Origin: Trichomonas vaginalis G3 | Taxonomy: Eukaryota > Parabasalia > Trichomonadida > Trichomonadidae | Length of the DNA: 64,000 nt | Assembly: GCF_026262505.1 (NCBI RefSeq) | Contig: NC_067205.1 | Location: forward strand, 19,031,645 to 19,095,644 | Reading direction: 5' to 3' | Shown here: positions 40,860-51,612 of the stretch, piece after piece | How the letters are laid out: each line of letters begins with the position of its first letter | How positions within the stretch are numbered: the first letter of the stretch is position 1 | Notes under the pieces: model-generated | Seen by the model: only the letters and a program-made list of their open reading frames with translations | Told to the model about the DNA's origin: nothing | The model's database searches: none | Position numbers and translations under genes: made by a program

Positions 40860-42500
40860 ATGACGACTAACTATTTGGTGCCAAACACTAAACCGATTAA
40901 TGGAAATGTGTTTCATTCATTCGAAAAGATAAATGAAATATTCGCAAAGAATGACGGTAGAAGATATTATAGAGAACTTGAAAGTTCATGCTATGACTCT
41001 GATGCTCCATATTTTGATGATAAACAAACTCATTTAAGAATTACAAATCCGGCTCATGATGTGAACCAATTAGGTGACACATATATTAAACGCAAAGTTA
41101 AAGCAACTCTAGTTTCAAATAAAGCTTTCACATGTGATGCCGCTTTTAAATGCATGCGTTTATTCGTTGGTTACAAATCATCAAATCAAAGCTTTAAACA
41201 ATTAGAAGTAGAAACCGAAAGAGGTGATGCCGGTTATCTTCAGATGGATTGCGCCCGTGAATCTTTCGCATTTGCAACATATAAACCAAAATCAGAAAGG
41301 AAAGTTAAAAAGTTTGTTCATTCGTTATATAATAATGTTCAAAAATATGATAACTCAGTATGTGGTAAATATATTGACCCTTCAGAAGTTTTCAAGAAAG
41401 CAAATGAAGAAGTTGATGTCACTTTTGATATGATTATTCCGGTAAATGATTTGTTAGCATTTCAGGCGTTCGATGATTATCCTAAATCATTTGGTGAAAT
41501 CATTCTTAAATATTATGTTTTCAGGGATACTTTAGTATTTTGTCAGGTTGACCCGTTAAGAGTTGCTGATTTACAAAATTACGTTTATGAAAAGATAACT
41601 GATGAAAATTATGAAAAGATTATGAATCATGTTTATAAATATGATCGCAAATTCCAACAAATCGGACTTCCTGCCAAATTAATTACAAGCTTAGCCGCTA
41701 CATCTGCTGACGCAACAGTTGATGACGTTATTATTTCATGCACAAAGATGGAAGTTTTAGAGGATAAATGCATTACACCAGGATACGGTTTAATTGAAGA
41801 ATCAGTTAAAGCAATACCACGTTTATTTAGTAAGGAAGATCCATTCATGATTCCAGCTCAACATATTGACGTTCGTTCACTAAATAGAGGTTGCATCACT
41901 CCTGAAGGTATTAGCTCAGATTTCTCATACGCTCTTCATAATGTTACAGATGTTGTGTTAACATTTCCGAAGAATGCAATGCAAAGAACAGTTTTAGAAA
42001 ATCCAATGCTTCGAGGTCTTCAGGTCACTATAGATTCCAGAAACTTCCCCGATCAAGCGATGACCACAGTGGGCGACATATTCTTTACACGTATGCTTCA
42101 AGCTTCTGATTTAGATGGAGTGAATGAATGCACAGAAGAATACGAGGACTCATTAACTAGACCACTGAATGATGATAATGGCACGCCATTAGCTAGAACA
42201 TGGAAAGACCAAACTTCATTCTTATGCACTATTCCAGTTCAACGTGATGGAGCGGGTATATTCTTTGATGGATTAGAAACTTTCAACTCACAAGTTACAG
42301 TACAAGTGAAAGCTTATCCAATCATTCAGGGTGAAAATGACACTTACTGTTCAAAGGTGACAAATCCTCCTCAGGTTTGGTTTACTAGGACTACATATTG
42401 GACATGGACACCGGATGAAGGTTTGAAATATCATCCAACAGGTACACCACCACAGTATAGAAGTTCATATGATGAAATATTGATGAATAGAAATGTTTAA
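40860..42500 (+). CDS. Major capsid protein of element 2
   Basis: 546 aa, a size typical of Polinton double-jelly-roll capsid proteins. Beta-rich throughout, with an internal segment FDMIIPVNDLLAFQAFDDYP, a strand-rich centre (TSLAATSADATVDDVIISCT, PRLFSKEDPFMIPAQHID) and the second barrel (RPLNDDNGTPLARTWKDQTS; VQVKAYPIIQG). Its place directly before the packaging ATPase is the usual capsid-ATPase arrangement. Start in ATAAATGAC, with no alternative upstream. Divergent from Maverick 1's capsid at sequence level. Called from size, composition and order more than from a signature motif. Confidence 0.7.
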   Translation: MTTNYLVPNTKPINGNVFHSFEKINEIFAKNDGRRYYRELESSCYDSDAPYFDDKQTHLRITNPAHDVNQLGDTYIKRKVKATLVSNKAFTCDAAFKCMRLFVGYKSSNQSFKQLEVETERGDAGYLQMDCARESFAFATYKPKSERKVKKFVHSLYNNVQKYDNSVCGKYIDPSEVFKKANEEVDVTFDMIIPVNDLLAFQAFDDYPKSFGEIILKYYVFRDTLVFCQVDPLRVADLQNYVYEKITDENYEKIMNHVYKYDRKFQQIGLPAKLITSLAATSADATVDDVIISCTKMEVLEDKCITPGYGLIEESVKAIPRLFSKEDPFMIPAQHIDVRSLNRGCITPEGISSDFSYALHNVTDVVLTFPKNAMQRTVLENPMLRGLQVTIDSRNFPDQAMTTVGDIFFTRMLQASDLDGVNECTEEYEDSLTRPLNDDNGTPLARTWKDQTSFLCTIPVQRDGAGIFFDGLETFNSQVTVQVKAYPIIQGENDTYCSKVTNPPQVWFTRTTYWTWTPDEGLKYHPTGTPPQYRSSYDEILMNRNV

Positions 42501-42524
42501 AATTATAAATTTATTTTTGATTAA

Positions 42525-43352
42525 ATGGATTTAAATTCATCCACCCCTTATGAAGAATTAGCGGGAGTATATAATACATACGTAGATGATATGATTAATG
42601 AAGCATTGAGTGATAATAGAAATGCTCTATCTAAGGAAAAATTAATGAAAATTCCATATTCTGAATGTTATTTAAATTCAATCACTGCAGCAATTGGTAA
42701 ACAGAATAAAGGTAAAACATTAACGATATTAAAACAAATTATCATTATTGCTAACACTTCACCCTATTCACACGTGTTAATTTATATCAACCGTTCAGGT
42801 TCACCTTCAGATGATACATTTGAATCTTTAAAGCATTTAATCAAAATTCCAATTATTTATTTATCACAAGAAGAAGCAGAAGATTATTTAAAAAACTTTT
42901 TAATGTATAAAGAATTATATAATACAATCAAGAAGCAAGGATTAGAGGATAAAATTATTGATAAACAACGGGATGAATTATTTGAAACACTTTCTATTTC
43001 AAATTTTGATAAAGAATTTTTGCATTCACTAATTTTTCTAGATGATGCCGTGAAATCAAAACTAATAACTAATGAGAAATCATATTTTAATCAGTTATTA
43101 ACTCAATGTCGACACATTCAGTGTTCATTCTTTATGGCTGTTCAATATTTCAAAGCATTAAGCACAAACATTAAATCAAACCTGTCCACCCTTTTCATTT
43201 TCAGTGGTTTTAGTCGTCAACAGTTGAACGTTATGCTTTATCAAGTGAATTTACCAATGAGCATTAATGAACTTTACACACAATATCAGCAATTAGGTGA
43301 ACATGGAAAAATAATAGTTGATTTAAATAAAGGAAGTGTTAAATTTGATTAA
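42525..43352 (+). CDS. FtsK/HerA-type packaging ATPase of element 2
   Basis: 275 aa. Walker A at about residues 57-64 (GKQNKGKT, preceded by a beta strand), Walker B HSLIFLDDAVKS, and a sensor-like HIQCSFFMAVQYFKALS. The C-terminal region (FIFSGFSRQQLNVMLYQV) matches FVIFQGFSRYDIELIWKQ in the Maverick 1 ATPase, a clear homologous block. Starts in TTAAATGG 24 bases after the capsid gene, so probably cotranscribed. Confidence 0.88.
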   Translation: MDLNSSTPYEELAGVYNTYVDDMINEALSDNRNALSKEKLMKIPYSECYLNSITAAIGKQNKGKTLTILKQIIIIANTSPYSHVLIYINRSGSPSDDTFESLKHLIKIPIIYLSQEEAEDYLKNFLMYKELYNTIKKQGLEDKIIDKQRDELFETLSISNFDKEFLHSLIFLDDAVKSKLITNEKSYFNQLLTQCRHIQCSFFMAVQYFKALSTNIKSNLSTLFIFSGFSRQQLNVMLYQVNLPMSINELYTQYQQLGEHGKIIVDLNKGSVKFD

Positions 43353-43392
43353 CTTTTTATAATTAATTTTTATTTTTTATTTATAATTAAAC

Positions 43393-44292
43393 ATGACAGA
43401 AATAGCAAATCTTCTACAGGTTCCATTAAAACAAGGGACAAACAAAAAGGGTGCATATAATAGAACTATGAAAGTTCCAGACGGAATGAAAGAATTAGTT
43501 CATATTGTTGCTGGTCTTCAAAAAGATGTTAAACAAATGAGAAACGTTTTAACATTACCAGAAGCTCAAGCATATGCCAAACGTCATGGACCAAATTGGG
43601 AAGCACACGAAGCAGACATTACGGGTCCAAATGGAAAACCTGATGGTATAAATGAAGTTTTCGTTACTGATGGTCAAGGTAATATTAAAGTCATAAATGG
43701 TTACAAATTAACGATAACTGATTATCCTAAACGTAAAGCATATAATGAACGTTATCCTATACAATTTGATGAAAATGGAAAAGCTGTTAAACAATACATT
43801 GGAGAAGGTGAAAATGGTCCAATTAATTCATACCGTTATAATCCATATTCTTATTTCAATGAAGAATTAAATGCTATTGAAGAGGGACCGGATGGATTAC
43901 CACGATATGTTAATCAGTTTGATGGTCAATATGCAAATTTGAGACCTGAAATTCCAGCTAAGAAATTCTTTAAAGTTGCTTTATTCGATCCAGTGTTCAA
44001 TGAACAGAAAGAAGCAATGAAAGCAGAATTTAAACCAATTCAAGTGGCAAGAATTTCTTCATCTTCACTTTCAGAAGCGTTCAAGGAATTGATAAAGAAA
44101 CCACTTTATTCTCAACAAGGTTATAACTTTGATTTAATTAAAGAAAGTGATAGATGTAAATTAGAAAAATCAGATGGTTTTAAGAATGCATGTAATGAAA
44201 TGATTAAAGATATTGTAAATGATAAAATAAGACTGGAAGAAACTCAAAGCAATATCAATAACATAATTGGTGCAGTTACAAAGAAAGTATAA
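43393..44292 (+). CDS. Hypothetical protein, 299 aa
   Basis: Hydrophilic protein starting [20 protein letters not shown], with segments [40 protein letters not shown] and a helical C-terminus ([15 protein letters not shown]). It sits between the ATPase and the CCG-motif gene in the plus-strand late block. I see no counterpart in Maverick 1 and recognise no family. A scaffold or internal virion role is possible from position only. Confidence 0.55.
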   Translation: MTEIANLLQVPLKQGTNKKGAYNRTMKVPDGMKELVHIVAGLQKDVKQMRNVLTLPEAQAYAKRHGPNWEAHEADITGPNGKPDGINEVFVTDGQGNIKVINGYKLTITDYPKRKAYNERYPIQFDENGKAVKQYIGEGENGPINSYRYNPYSYFNEELNAIEEGPDGLPRYVNQFDGQYANLRPEIPAKKFFKVALFDPVFNEQKEAMKAEFKPIQVARISSSSLSEAFKELIKKPLYSQQGYNFDLIKESDRCKLEKSDGFKNACNEMIKDIVNDKIRLEETQSNINNIIGAVTKKV

Positions 44293-44376
44293 GCAAACAA
44301 TGATGAACCTTGGGATATTACCGTAACAACTAAATAAAACTTTAAATATATTTTTCTTTTTTTTATTCAATTATAA

Positions 44377-45075
44377 ATGAGAAGACGTTTCACAAGTCAA
44401 AAGAACACAAACGCAAAAGCAGAGATTACGGTTGGTTATAACGTAAATGATGATAAATCACGAATTATTCAAAATGTTAAAGTTAATGTTAGCCCTGAAT
44501 TAACAAGGTCAGCAACTCAACCAAATTTATTAACTCGTGACTTACCGAAAAAGGAGGAGGAGCAAAATAAAGAAGATGGAGACCCAATCATTTTATCTGA
44601 ACCTGGTAAAGAACCTGTTGAAATTCCCACTTATCCAACATACCCCCCACCTCTTTCATCAAACATCGAGAACCCAGGAATCTACGATTCCAGTCGCAAT
44701 GCGCCATATAAAATAGACATTAATTCTGAATTAATGAAAATTTACCGTGATATAATAATTAATAATTATGATTCAATAATAAATTTAATTGACCAATCAG
44801 GTTTAATTATTTTACCTTATGAATCATTAATTCACATTATCGCCATTCTTTGTGATGTTCAAGATTCAGACGTTAAGATTCAATTTTTCATAGATGATGA
44901 GGTTTCATGCTGCGGAACAGTTGCAAAAATAAATCCTATAAAGGATATTAGCACAATTAAGATATCAAAGAACGGAACAACAACTGAACTTCATTTAACA
45001 TATAATGATATTTATAATAAAATAGTTGATGAATATAAAATATCACTTGAAAAATTCTTTGTTAAGGCTATTTAA
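44377..45075 (+). CDS. Conserved Maverick protein with CCG motif, 232 aa
   Basis: Relative of the Maverick 1 gene at 8175-8789. A polar, Pro-rich N-terminal half (PTYPTYPPPL) is followed by a folded half with IYRDIIINNYDSIINLIDQS, DDEVSCCGTVAKINPI and YKISLEKFFVKAI. The CC-G pair and its surroundings align with IECCGQTPPFMKIGNI in the relative. Start in ATAAATGAG. Adjacent to minor-capsid-type genes in both elements. Confidence 0.65.
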   Translation: MRRRFTSQKNTNAKAEITVGYNVNDDKSRIIQNVKVNVSPELTRSATQPNLLTRDLPKKEEEQNKEDGDPIILSEPGKEPVEIPTYPTYPPPLSSNIENPGIYDSSRNAPYKIDINSELMKIYRDIIINNYDSIINLIDQSGLIILPYESLIHIIAILCDVQDSDVKIQFFIDDEVSCCGTVAKINPIKDISTIKISKNGTTTELHLTYNDIYNKIVDEYKISLEKFFVKAI

Positions 45076-45305
45076 TATTCAAGCATTAACATTATCGAAT
45101 AATAATCCTTTGAATCATAATCGATAATAATTGACCTTTCACCGGTTTCTATCGTTTGTTTTATTTCTTTTTGTTCCCCACTATCTGGATCGGTCATTGT
45201 AATTGTTTTTGTTATAGTATCAGCTTTATCTTTAACTTCAATCTTTTTTTCCATCAGGATATTTAAACCAAAATTCCAAAAATTCGATATTGTCAATCTG
45301 TTCAT
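45072..45305 (-). CDS. Small hypothetical protein, about 77 aa
   Basis: Minus-strand frame whose core is a run of alternating charged and hydrophobic residues (KKIEVKDKADTITKTITMTD), ending DYDSKDYYSIMLMLEY. A start at the internal methionine before EKKIEVKDK is equally possible. It overlaps the convergent CCG-motif gene by four bases, as the small gene at 8786 does in Maverick 1. Confidence 0.45.
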   Translation of the reverse strand: MNRLTISNFWNFGLNILMEKKIEVKDKADTITKTITMTDPDSGEQKEIKQTIETGERSIIIDYDSKDYYSIMLMLEY

Positions 45306-45552
45306 ATTTTAATCTATCAATTACATTTTTAATACCATCTGAAAATCTTATGAAATGGTCATTATATGGGTTTGATTGAACTAAATTTGAATGAAGTGAA
45401 ATATAACCTGTTGATGAATATGACATTGACTCATATTTTCTGAAAACACTAAAATTTATAACATGAATGAATTTCTTATTCGTTGAATTTATGAATTCTT
45501 GAGGTAATCTTATTCTAGTTTTATTTATCACTGGAAAATAACGCTTTACCAT
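45238..45552 (-). CDS. Hypothetical protein, about 104 aa
   Basis: Start taken at MVKRYFPVINKTRIRLPQEF (45552), because the longer frame would run into the divergent gene at 45572. Contains YSSTGYISLHSNLVQSNPYN and ends in a Trp-rich IEFLEFWFKYPDGKKD. It overlaps the next minus-strand frame. The minus-strand placement beside the minor capsid gene echoes Maverick 1. The residues resemble the C-terminal strands of a capsid-type protein, but this is weak. Confidence 0.45.
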   Translation of the reverse strand: MVKRYFPVINKTRIRLPQEFINSTNKKFIHVINFSVFRKYESMSYSSTGYISLHSNLVQSNPYNDHFIRFSDGIKNVIDRLKYEQIDNIEFLEFWFKYPDGKKD

Positions 45553-45571
45553 ATTTTTAATCGTAATAAAA

Positions 45572-46282
45572 ATGTCAATTATCAATATTATTTCGAATAA
45601 TAACTGTGAATTAAATTTAACAGTTAGCGGAATTTATAATGTTACTCTCGTTTCTGTGAGTGGGAAATTTAATCCCATTCTTTTAGACCCTTCAGATTAT
45701 ATATCATTTATTAAAGATGACCATGAAAAAACGTATGATATGTATATAAATAATGTGATAGCGAAATGGGATATTAACACGATTTTAAGTTATTTAAATG
45801 AATCATTTATCGTATGGTATGAAGAAAATTTTAAATCAAAACCCGATAAACTTTTTGAACTTGATGAAATAAATAACCTTATTAAATTTCCGCTGAAAAT
45901 TAAATTTTGTACTCCTCATCTTCGTTCATTGTTGGGGATATTAAATTTTGAAAAAGATGTTGGGGATGTTTTGTATTCTGACACTGGTTCCAATTTCATT
46001 TTAATCAAATGTGATAAAGTTAATACCCCAATGAGATTTTCACATCAAACATTAGACCCTAACTCTTACCCATCAATACAAAACATTTTATCCATCAACT
46101 TAAACACATTTTCTTTATCATATCCGTTTCAATTGTCTGGGAATTCATTTATTCTTCATTCAAAAGATTTATCAAATATTAAATTTAGAATAACTGACCT
46201 ATTTGATTGTGATTTAGAATTCATGAATGAAATATTATGGCAATTTCAAATAGAAAAAATAGGTGATGAGATAACTGATTAA
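45572..46282 (+). CDS. Minor capsid (penton-type) protein of element 2
   Basis: 236 aa, beta-rich. HLRSLLGILNFEKDVGD parallels HRVQLLLGAYHMTFPL in Maverick 1. The C-terminal strands NIKFRITDLFDCDLEFMNEI fit the usual end of Polinton minor capsid proteins (I-x-F-x-I-x-D-x-x, then D-L-x-F). Start in TAAAAATGTC. It is followed by the fibre gene, as expected for a vertex protein plus spike. Confidence 0.6.
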   Translation: MSIINIISNNNCELNLTVSGIYNVTLVSVSGKFNPILLDPSDYISFIKDDHEKTYDMYINNVIAKWDINTILSYLNESFIVWYEENFKSKPDKLFELDEINNLIKFPLKIKFCTPHLRSLLGILNFEKDVGDVLYSDTGSNFILIKCDKVNTPMRFSHQTLDPNSYPSIQNILSINLNTFSLSYPFQLSGNSFILHSKDLSNIKFRITDLFDCDLEFMNEILWQFQIEKIGDEITD

Positions 46283-46306
46283 ATATTTATTTTTAAATCA
46301 TAATAA

Positions 46307-48397
46307 ATGATTAAACAACAGCAACCACAGCAACTTAAGGCACAAAGCACCCAGGTCCCTCAGACCATTACATACGCCATATATGCATATAATTCAAAGA
46401 CGGCAGAACAAACGCAAAGGTTGAAATATGGAGATTTGGAGATAGTATTGAAAAATGACCATTTCGAATTCGTTTGCAAAGGTGGTGCGGTGATATCAAA
46501 TATAAAAGAAATTTTATTTATGAATTCAAAAATTAAAGGTATAACGGATGATATAACATCAATTCCACCAGAAGAACAAAGATATTACGCATTAAATGCA
46601 TTTCCTAAAGTTTTGAAGATTGGAAGATTTAATTTAAATGAGGAATTCATAAAAGGTTTCCTAAATGACATAATGAAGAAAGCAGATAAGGAATATGTGG
46701 ATAGTGAGTTAATGAAGAAGGCAAATTTGGTTTATGTTAACGAAAAAGATAATGAAATTAAAGAAATGGTTGAATGGTATCATGAATGGACATCAAAGAT
46801 TTTAAAAACTAAAGCCGATACAGGATGGGTTTCAGGATGTTTAGACCTTAAAGCGGATAAGGAATATGTTAACGATGAGTTAAATAAGAAAGCAGATAAG
46901 GAATATGTGGATAGTGAGTTAAATAAGAAAGCTAATATATCATTTGTTAATGAAGAAATAAACAATCAGAGGTCTATTTTTACTCCGCCATTTTTAAATT
47001 TTATGAAATCATCAGATAAAACCTTTGATATAGATTCTTTTGAATGGATATGTTTCGATGGAGTGACCATGTATTTATTTTATACAGCTGGAGTGCTTTA
47101 TTATTTTAAAACAAATGATTTTAAAAACTATGAATCATTTACTCCATCTGTTTTGAATCCTGATACACGAAAGCCAATCATTAATCCAAGAATTTTATAT
47201 GTTGAATATAATAACGGTAAATTTATGGGAATGATAACGGTTGAAGATGATTTTTGCCCTTGTTATTCATTCGATTGTATCCAATGGTTCAAATGTAATT
47301 TAAATCAAGATGCTAAATTTAAATATTCAAATAATCCTATTAGATGTGTTAATAATAAATGGGTACTAATTTATGAAGTCAATCAAATTTTCATTAGTGA
47401 GGATGGGATAAATTATTATATGTTTAGTATGATGTCATCAGATTTGAAAATTGATTATACAAGTAAGTGGTATTACATTAACAACATGTATTTTATCCTA
47501 CAAAATGATAAAATTTATAGATCATCTTCAATATCACAAGGTCAATTTGAACAAATTTTTCAAGCTGATGGAGACATTGAAGCTTTATGTTATGGATCAA
47601 ATGTTTATGTTCTCGTTTCAGGTGAAATGGTCTATTCATATCCTGTAAGTTATAACAGACATATTTATTTATCACAGGATTTATCAAATTGGGAATTGGT
47701 TTATTCATTCACTCCAAAACTTACTCAAAATTATAGATTTACAAATTTATTTTATATTGATGGGTATTTCATTGCTTTAGGATGTGGTGATTTAGTAAAT
47801 ATCAGTAGTGATGGAAGAAACTGGTCTGAAATCACAAAATTTCAAGATGTTAGAAAAGCAATTTTCAAAAATAATACGTTAATATTGATAACAAGACCAG
47901 TTTTAAATACTCACCCAAATTCAATATTATATAATAAATTCAATATTCATAATGGATTAAATACAATTCTTGAGATGATTTACCCCATTGGTTCTATTTA
48001 TACGTCAATGAACTCAACAAATCCTTCAGAAGTTTTAGGTTTCGGTATGTGGGAACAGATTGTAGATAAATTCCTCTATTGTGCTAGATATTCAAAGCAA
48101 ACAGGAGGTTCGAAGAAAATTACTGAAGCAAACCTTCCACCGCACACTCATACAGGAACTACAAACTTTTCTGGTGACCATAGCCACTCATTAAGAGACC
48201 ACCCATTATACAACTCAGACTATAAAGCTGGCAATGATGTTTTATCTCCAGATTATAACCATTCAGCAAAAAAGACTTTTCGACCAACTGAACCAGGAGG
48301 AAATCAGTCACACACTTTCACAACAAATCCAACAGGCTTGGGTAAAGATTACATGCCACCATTTGTGACTATATTCGCATGGTACCGTGTTTATTGA
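46307..48397 (+). CDS. Fibre protein with beta-propeller-like and phage-collar-like domains
   Basis: 696 aa. Residues about 120-220 are a repeated coiled coil (KADKEYVDSELMKKAN, KADKEYVNDELNKKAD, KADKEYVDSELNKKAN), the style of phage fibre shafts. Residues about 230-550 carry Asp-box-like units (ISEDGINYYMF, LSQDLSNWELV, ISSDGRNWSEI) as in sialidase/BNR beta-propellers, hinting at glycan binding. The tip (MIYPIGSIYTSMNSTNPSE, then NLPPHTHTGTT, GDHSHSL, DYMPPFVTIFAWYRVY) is the phage collar-type domain shared with Maverick 1. Appears whole. Likely the attachment spike. Confidence 0.7.
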   Translation: MIKQQQPQQLKAQSTQVPQTITYAIYAYNSKTAEQTQRLKYGDLEIVLKNDHFEFVCKGGAVISNIKEILFMNSKIKGITDDITSIPPEEQRYYALNAFPKVLKIGRFNLNEEFIKGFLNDIMKKADKEYVDSELMKKANLVYVNEKDNEIKEMVEWYHEWTSKILKTKADTGWVSGCLDLKADKEYVNDELNKKADKEYVDSELNKKANISFVNEEINNQRSIFTPPFLNFMKSSDKTFDIDSFEWICFDGVTMYLFYTAGVLYYFKTNDFKNYESFTPSVLNPDTRKPIINPRILYVEYNNGKFMGMITVEDDFCPCYSFDCIQWFKCNLNQDAKFKYSNNPIRCVNNKWVLIYEVNQIFISEDGINYYMFSMMSSDLKIDYTSKWYYINNMYFILQNDKIYRSSSISQGQFEQIFQADGDIEALCYGSNVYVLVSGEMVYSYPVSYNRHIYLSQDLSNWELVYSFTPKLTQNYRFTNLFYIDGYFIALGCGDLVNISSDGRNWSEITKFQDVRKAIFKNNTLILITRPVLNTHPNSILYNKFNIHNGLNTILEMIYPIGSIYTSMNSTNPSEVLGFGMWEQIVDKFLYCARYSKQTGGSKKITEANLPPHTHTGTTNFSGDHSHSLRDHPLYNSDYKAGNDVLSPDYNHSAKKTFRPTEPGGNQSHTFTTNPTGLGKDYMPPFVTIFAWYRVY

Positions 48398-48419
48398 ATG
48401 AACTAAATATATTTTATGT

Positions 48420-49215
48420 CTGTAATTAATTAGGTAATGAAGTAATGGATGAACTACAGAAATAAATGTTTACGTTAATGTTTATGTTAATGTTTTCAGG
48501 TCATTCAATAATTAATTATTTTTGAAGAACTGAAGGTGTCACTATGTCACCATGTGTCACTCGGTTATTTAACTTCTCTGAAAAAATGAGACAACATGAC
48601 ATTTAGACAACAACACAGGAGGAAGTAGTTATGTTATAATTATTTTTGAATAACTGAAGGTGTCACTATGTCACTCGGTTATTTAACTCATGACATTTAG
48701 ACAACAACACAGGAGGAAGGTAGTTATGAATTATTTTTGAATAACTGAAGGTGTCACTATGTCACTCGGTTATTTAACTCATGACATTTAGACAACAACA
48801 CAGGTCATTCAATAATTAATTATTTTTGAAGAACTGAAGGTGTCACTATGTCACCATGTGTCACTCGGTTATTTAACTTCTCTGAAAAAATGAGACAACA
48901 TGACATTTTGACAACAACACAGGAGGAAGGTAGTTATGAATTATTTTTGAATAACTGAAGGTGTCACTATGTCACTCGGTTATTTAACTCATGACATTTA
49001 GACAACAACACAGGAGGAAGGTAGTTATGAATTATTTTTGAATAACTGAAGGTGTCACTATGTCACTCGGTTATTTAACTCATGACATTTAGACAACAAC
49101 ACAGGTCATTCAATAATTAATTATTTTTGAAGAACTGAAGGTGTCACTATGTCACCATGTGTCACTCGGTTATTTAACTTCTCTGAAAAAATGAGACAAC
49201 ATGACATTTTGACAA
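48420..49215. repeat. Repeat array left of the primase region
   Basis: Intergenic array with a higher-order period of about 303 bp (GGTCATTCAATAATTAATTA at 48499, 48803, 49105). It is built from shorter units containing GAAGGTGTCACTATGTCAC, CGGTTATTTAACT and ATGACATTTAGACAACAACA. No coding frame. The same unit occurs inverted at 51613-51999. Confidence 0.85.
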
Positions 49216-49290
49216 CATTTACGAAAATTTGATGCAGCCCAAAAATAAAGTTAGTTTTAAAATTATTTTTATTTTTTTATTCCTATATAA

Positions 49291-51595
49291 ATGACAGCAA
49301 CAAACAGCAACAGTAACTTTATCGTTTCTGATGAACAAGTTATTGATTCATTAGTTGAGGAATTAGTTGTGGCAGAAACTAAAACCCTCAACGAAAGAAT
49401 TGGTGAAAACAAGATTGATTTACATAACTACCTCAAACATGATGGAGGAAGAGGAAGGAAAACTGGTGTGGCTTTATTACTAAATAAAATTTCAAATTTA
49501 ACGATTATAGATGTTGATATCAATAAATCATACAATGATGAACTTAAAGAAACAGTTAGAAAAGACATTTTATCAAAACTTTCGGATAAAGATGTTATCG
49601 TTAAAACCGCATCAGGAGGTCTTCACATTTATTGCAACACTAATTTCTTCTATGCAGTTTCGAACAGAATGATTAAATGTTATTCCTGCAATGATTATGA
49701 TATTGACATAATGACTTCTATTGATGATTCAAAGCGTTCATTAGTAGTTATGGCTGATTCAAGAGTTCGCAAGAATGCATCAGAACCAATCAATACATAC
49801 TCATTCATTCGTGGAAGTTATGATTCAACATTAACCAGAACAGTAAACGATATATTAAATGATTTGAATATTAAGGTAAGAGTTGAACAGAAGAGCGAAG
49901 AAATAAAGAGTATAATGAATGAAAACAAAGATGTAAACATTGACGATAAACTTGCCCAGAGCATAGTTGATGGCATCTGTGATTTTGAAGTACATAATGA
50001 TGGTGGAAACATGAATTTAGAAAAAGAAGTTACATTATTCACACTGTTTCAAGCAATTAATTCGTTACCTAATCATTTAATTAATGAAGCATACGATAAC
50101 GTTTATAATTTCTGCAATTTAACTGAAAATGCAAAAAGTAATTTTGAAAAAGCACGTAGTAGATATGCACATTTAATGATTTCTCCATTTGTTTTGGTGA
50201 AGATTCTAAAACTTTATCAAAAGGAATATTATGATGAATATGTTTTACCTTTATTACGTAAGCCAAAAATAACATTTGATATCAAACTTGATGACTCGTT
50301 TTTGATAACAGATATTAGACGCAGGGCTGAAAATCATCAGTATAAAAACAGTTCTGAAGTAATTGAGGATTTATCACGTGTAATCCGTTTTGTAGATTGT
50401 GGAAACAAATATTTCATTCAAAAGGACTATAATATCCACGACAAAATGAATCAAATATCATTTGTTCTTCAGTCAAACATGAAAGAGTCACTCAAAATGA
50501 TTAAATTATTTAAAGAAGAAGGTAAAACCATAACAGCATGGGACGTACTATTAAATCAATTGTCTTCATTAACCGTTAAGGGTGTTTGCTTTAAATCTGA
50601 TTCTCCAGATGTTTTTCTCAACGTTTCAGGGTTATAAATACAACATTCTTGAAAAGCTTGATTACTCAAAAATTGAGATGTTTATGAATTTCATTAAAGA
50701 AGCCATTTGTGATAATAACGATGAAGTGTATAAATACCTTCTCGGCTGGATTGCATCAATGATTCAACATCCTGGAATCAAGAATGAAACAGCAATTATT
50801 TTGAAAGGACTTCAAGGAACAGGTAAAAACAGATTTACAGACATTATTCTGAACTTCTCGCAGGTTATTCATGTAAAAACATTACTGAAATAAGTGAGCT
50901 AACGGGTAATTTCAACTCAGTAGTTGAAAATAAAATGTTTCTTGTACTTAATGAACTCAAGAATGTAGGTGAAGATAGACTCGCAAACTTCAACGCTTTT
51001 GAAATCAATTATTACGGATAATGAGATTAGAATTAATGAAAAGAATCAGAAGAACAGCTCAGAATGTTGCCAATTTCATTTTCGTAACTAATAACGTCTA
51101 CCCCGTCAAAATTGAAGTTGGAGACAGAAGATACGTAGTTTTAAGGGTTAATGGTAAATTCAAGGGTCAATTTGATTACTTCAAGAATTTAATGGATTCA
51201 TGCACTAAGGAATTTTATGATAACCTTTTAATATTTTATGCAATATGACCTTTCATCATTTAATGTACGAATCATAGATGACTGAAGCCAAACAAGATTT
51301 AATCGAGTTATCAACAAATCCTTTAGATGTATGGATAAATACACATTATGATGAATTGAGTGCAGGTATGACGTGTAAAAATGCTCTATTCTGCAAACCA
51401 TCAGACATGAAAGACAAGAATTTCCAAATGAGCATTAAGGATAAATGTGATAAGAAACAGGTAAGAATAGATGGTAAACAAACATGGTGTTATGTTTTGA
51501 AAGAAGAAATGAAAGGATTATATAAACAGGTTGAACCAAACGATAATGAGGATTCATTTACTGACGATGAAATACCTGTAAATGATGCTTTATAA
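49291..51595 (+). pseudogene. Primase-polymerase / SF3 helicase region
   Basis: The replication gene region of element 2. The N-terminal archaeo-eukaryotic primase (PrimPol) domain is recognisable: GVALLLNKISNLTIIDVDIN with the DxD metal site, then VKTASGGLHIYCN with the catalytic-type histidine. A linker with paired cysteines follows (KCYSCNDYDIDIM). The SF3-type helicase part shows GWIASMIQHPG, Walker A GLQGTGKN and a Walker B-like FLVLNELKNVG, then a sensor-type NFIFVTNNVYPVKIEVGDRR. This is the layout of D5-like and virophage primase-helicases. The gene is not whole. It is preceded by the T-rich leader and an ATAAATGAC start. Confidence 0.75.
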
Positions 51596-51612
51596 AGTAT
51601 GATTGGAATTTA

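Noticed and set aside
48420-49215. CRISPR-like array
   Set aside because: No constant repeat with unique spacers; the whole unit is repeated with a higher-order period, in a eukaryotic mobile element.
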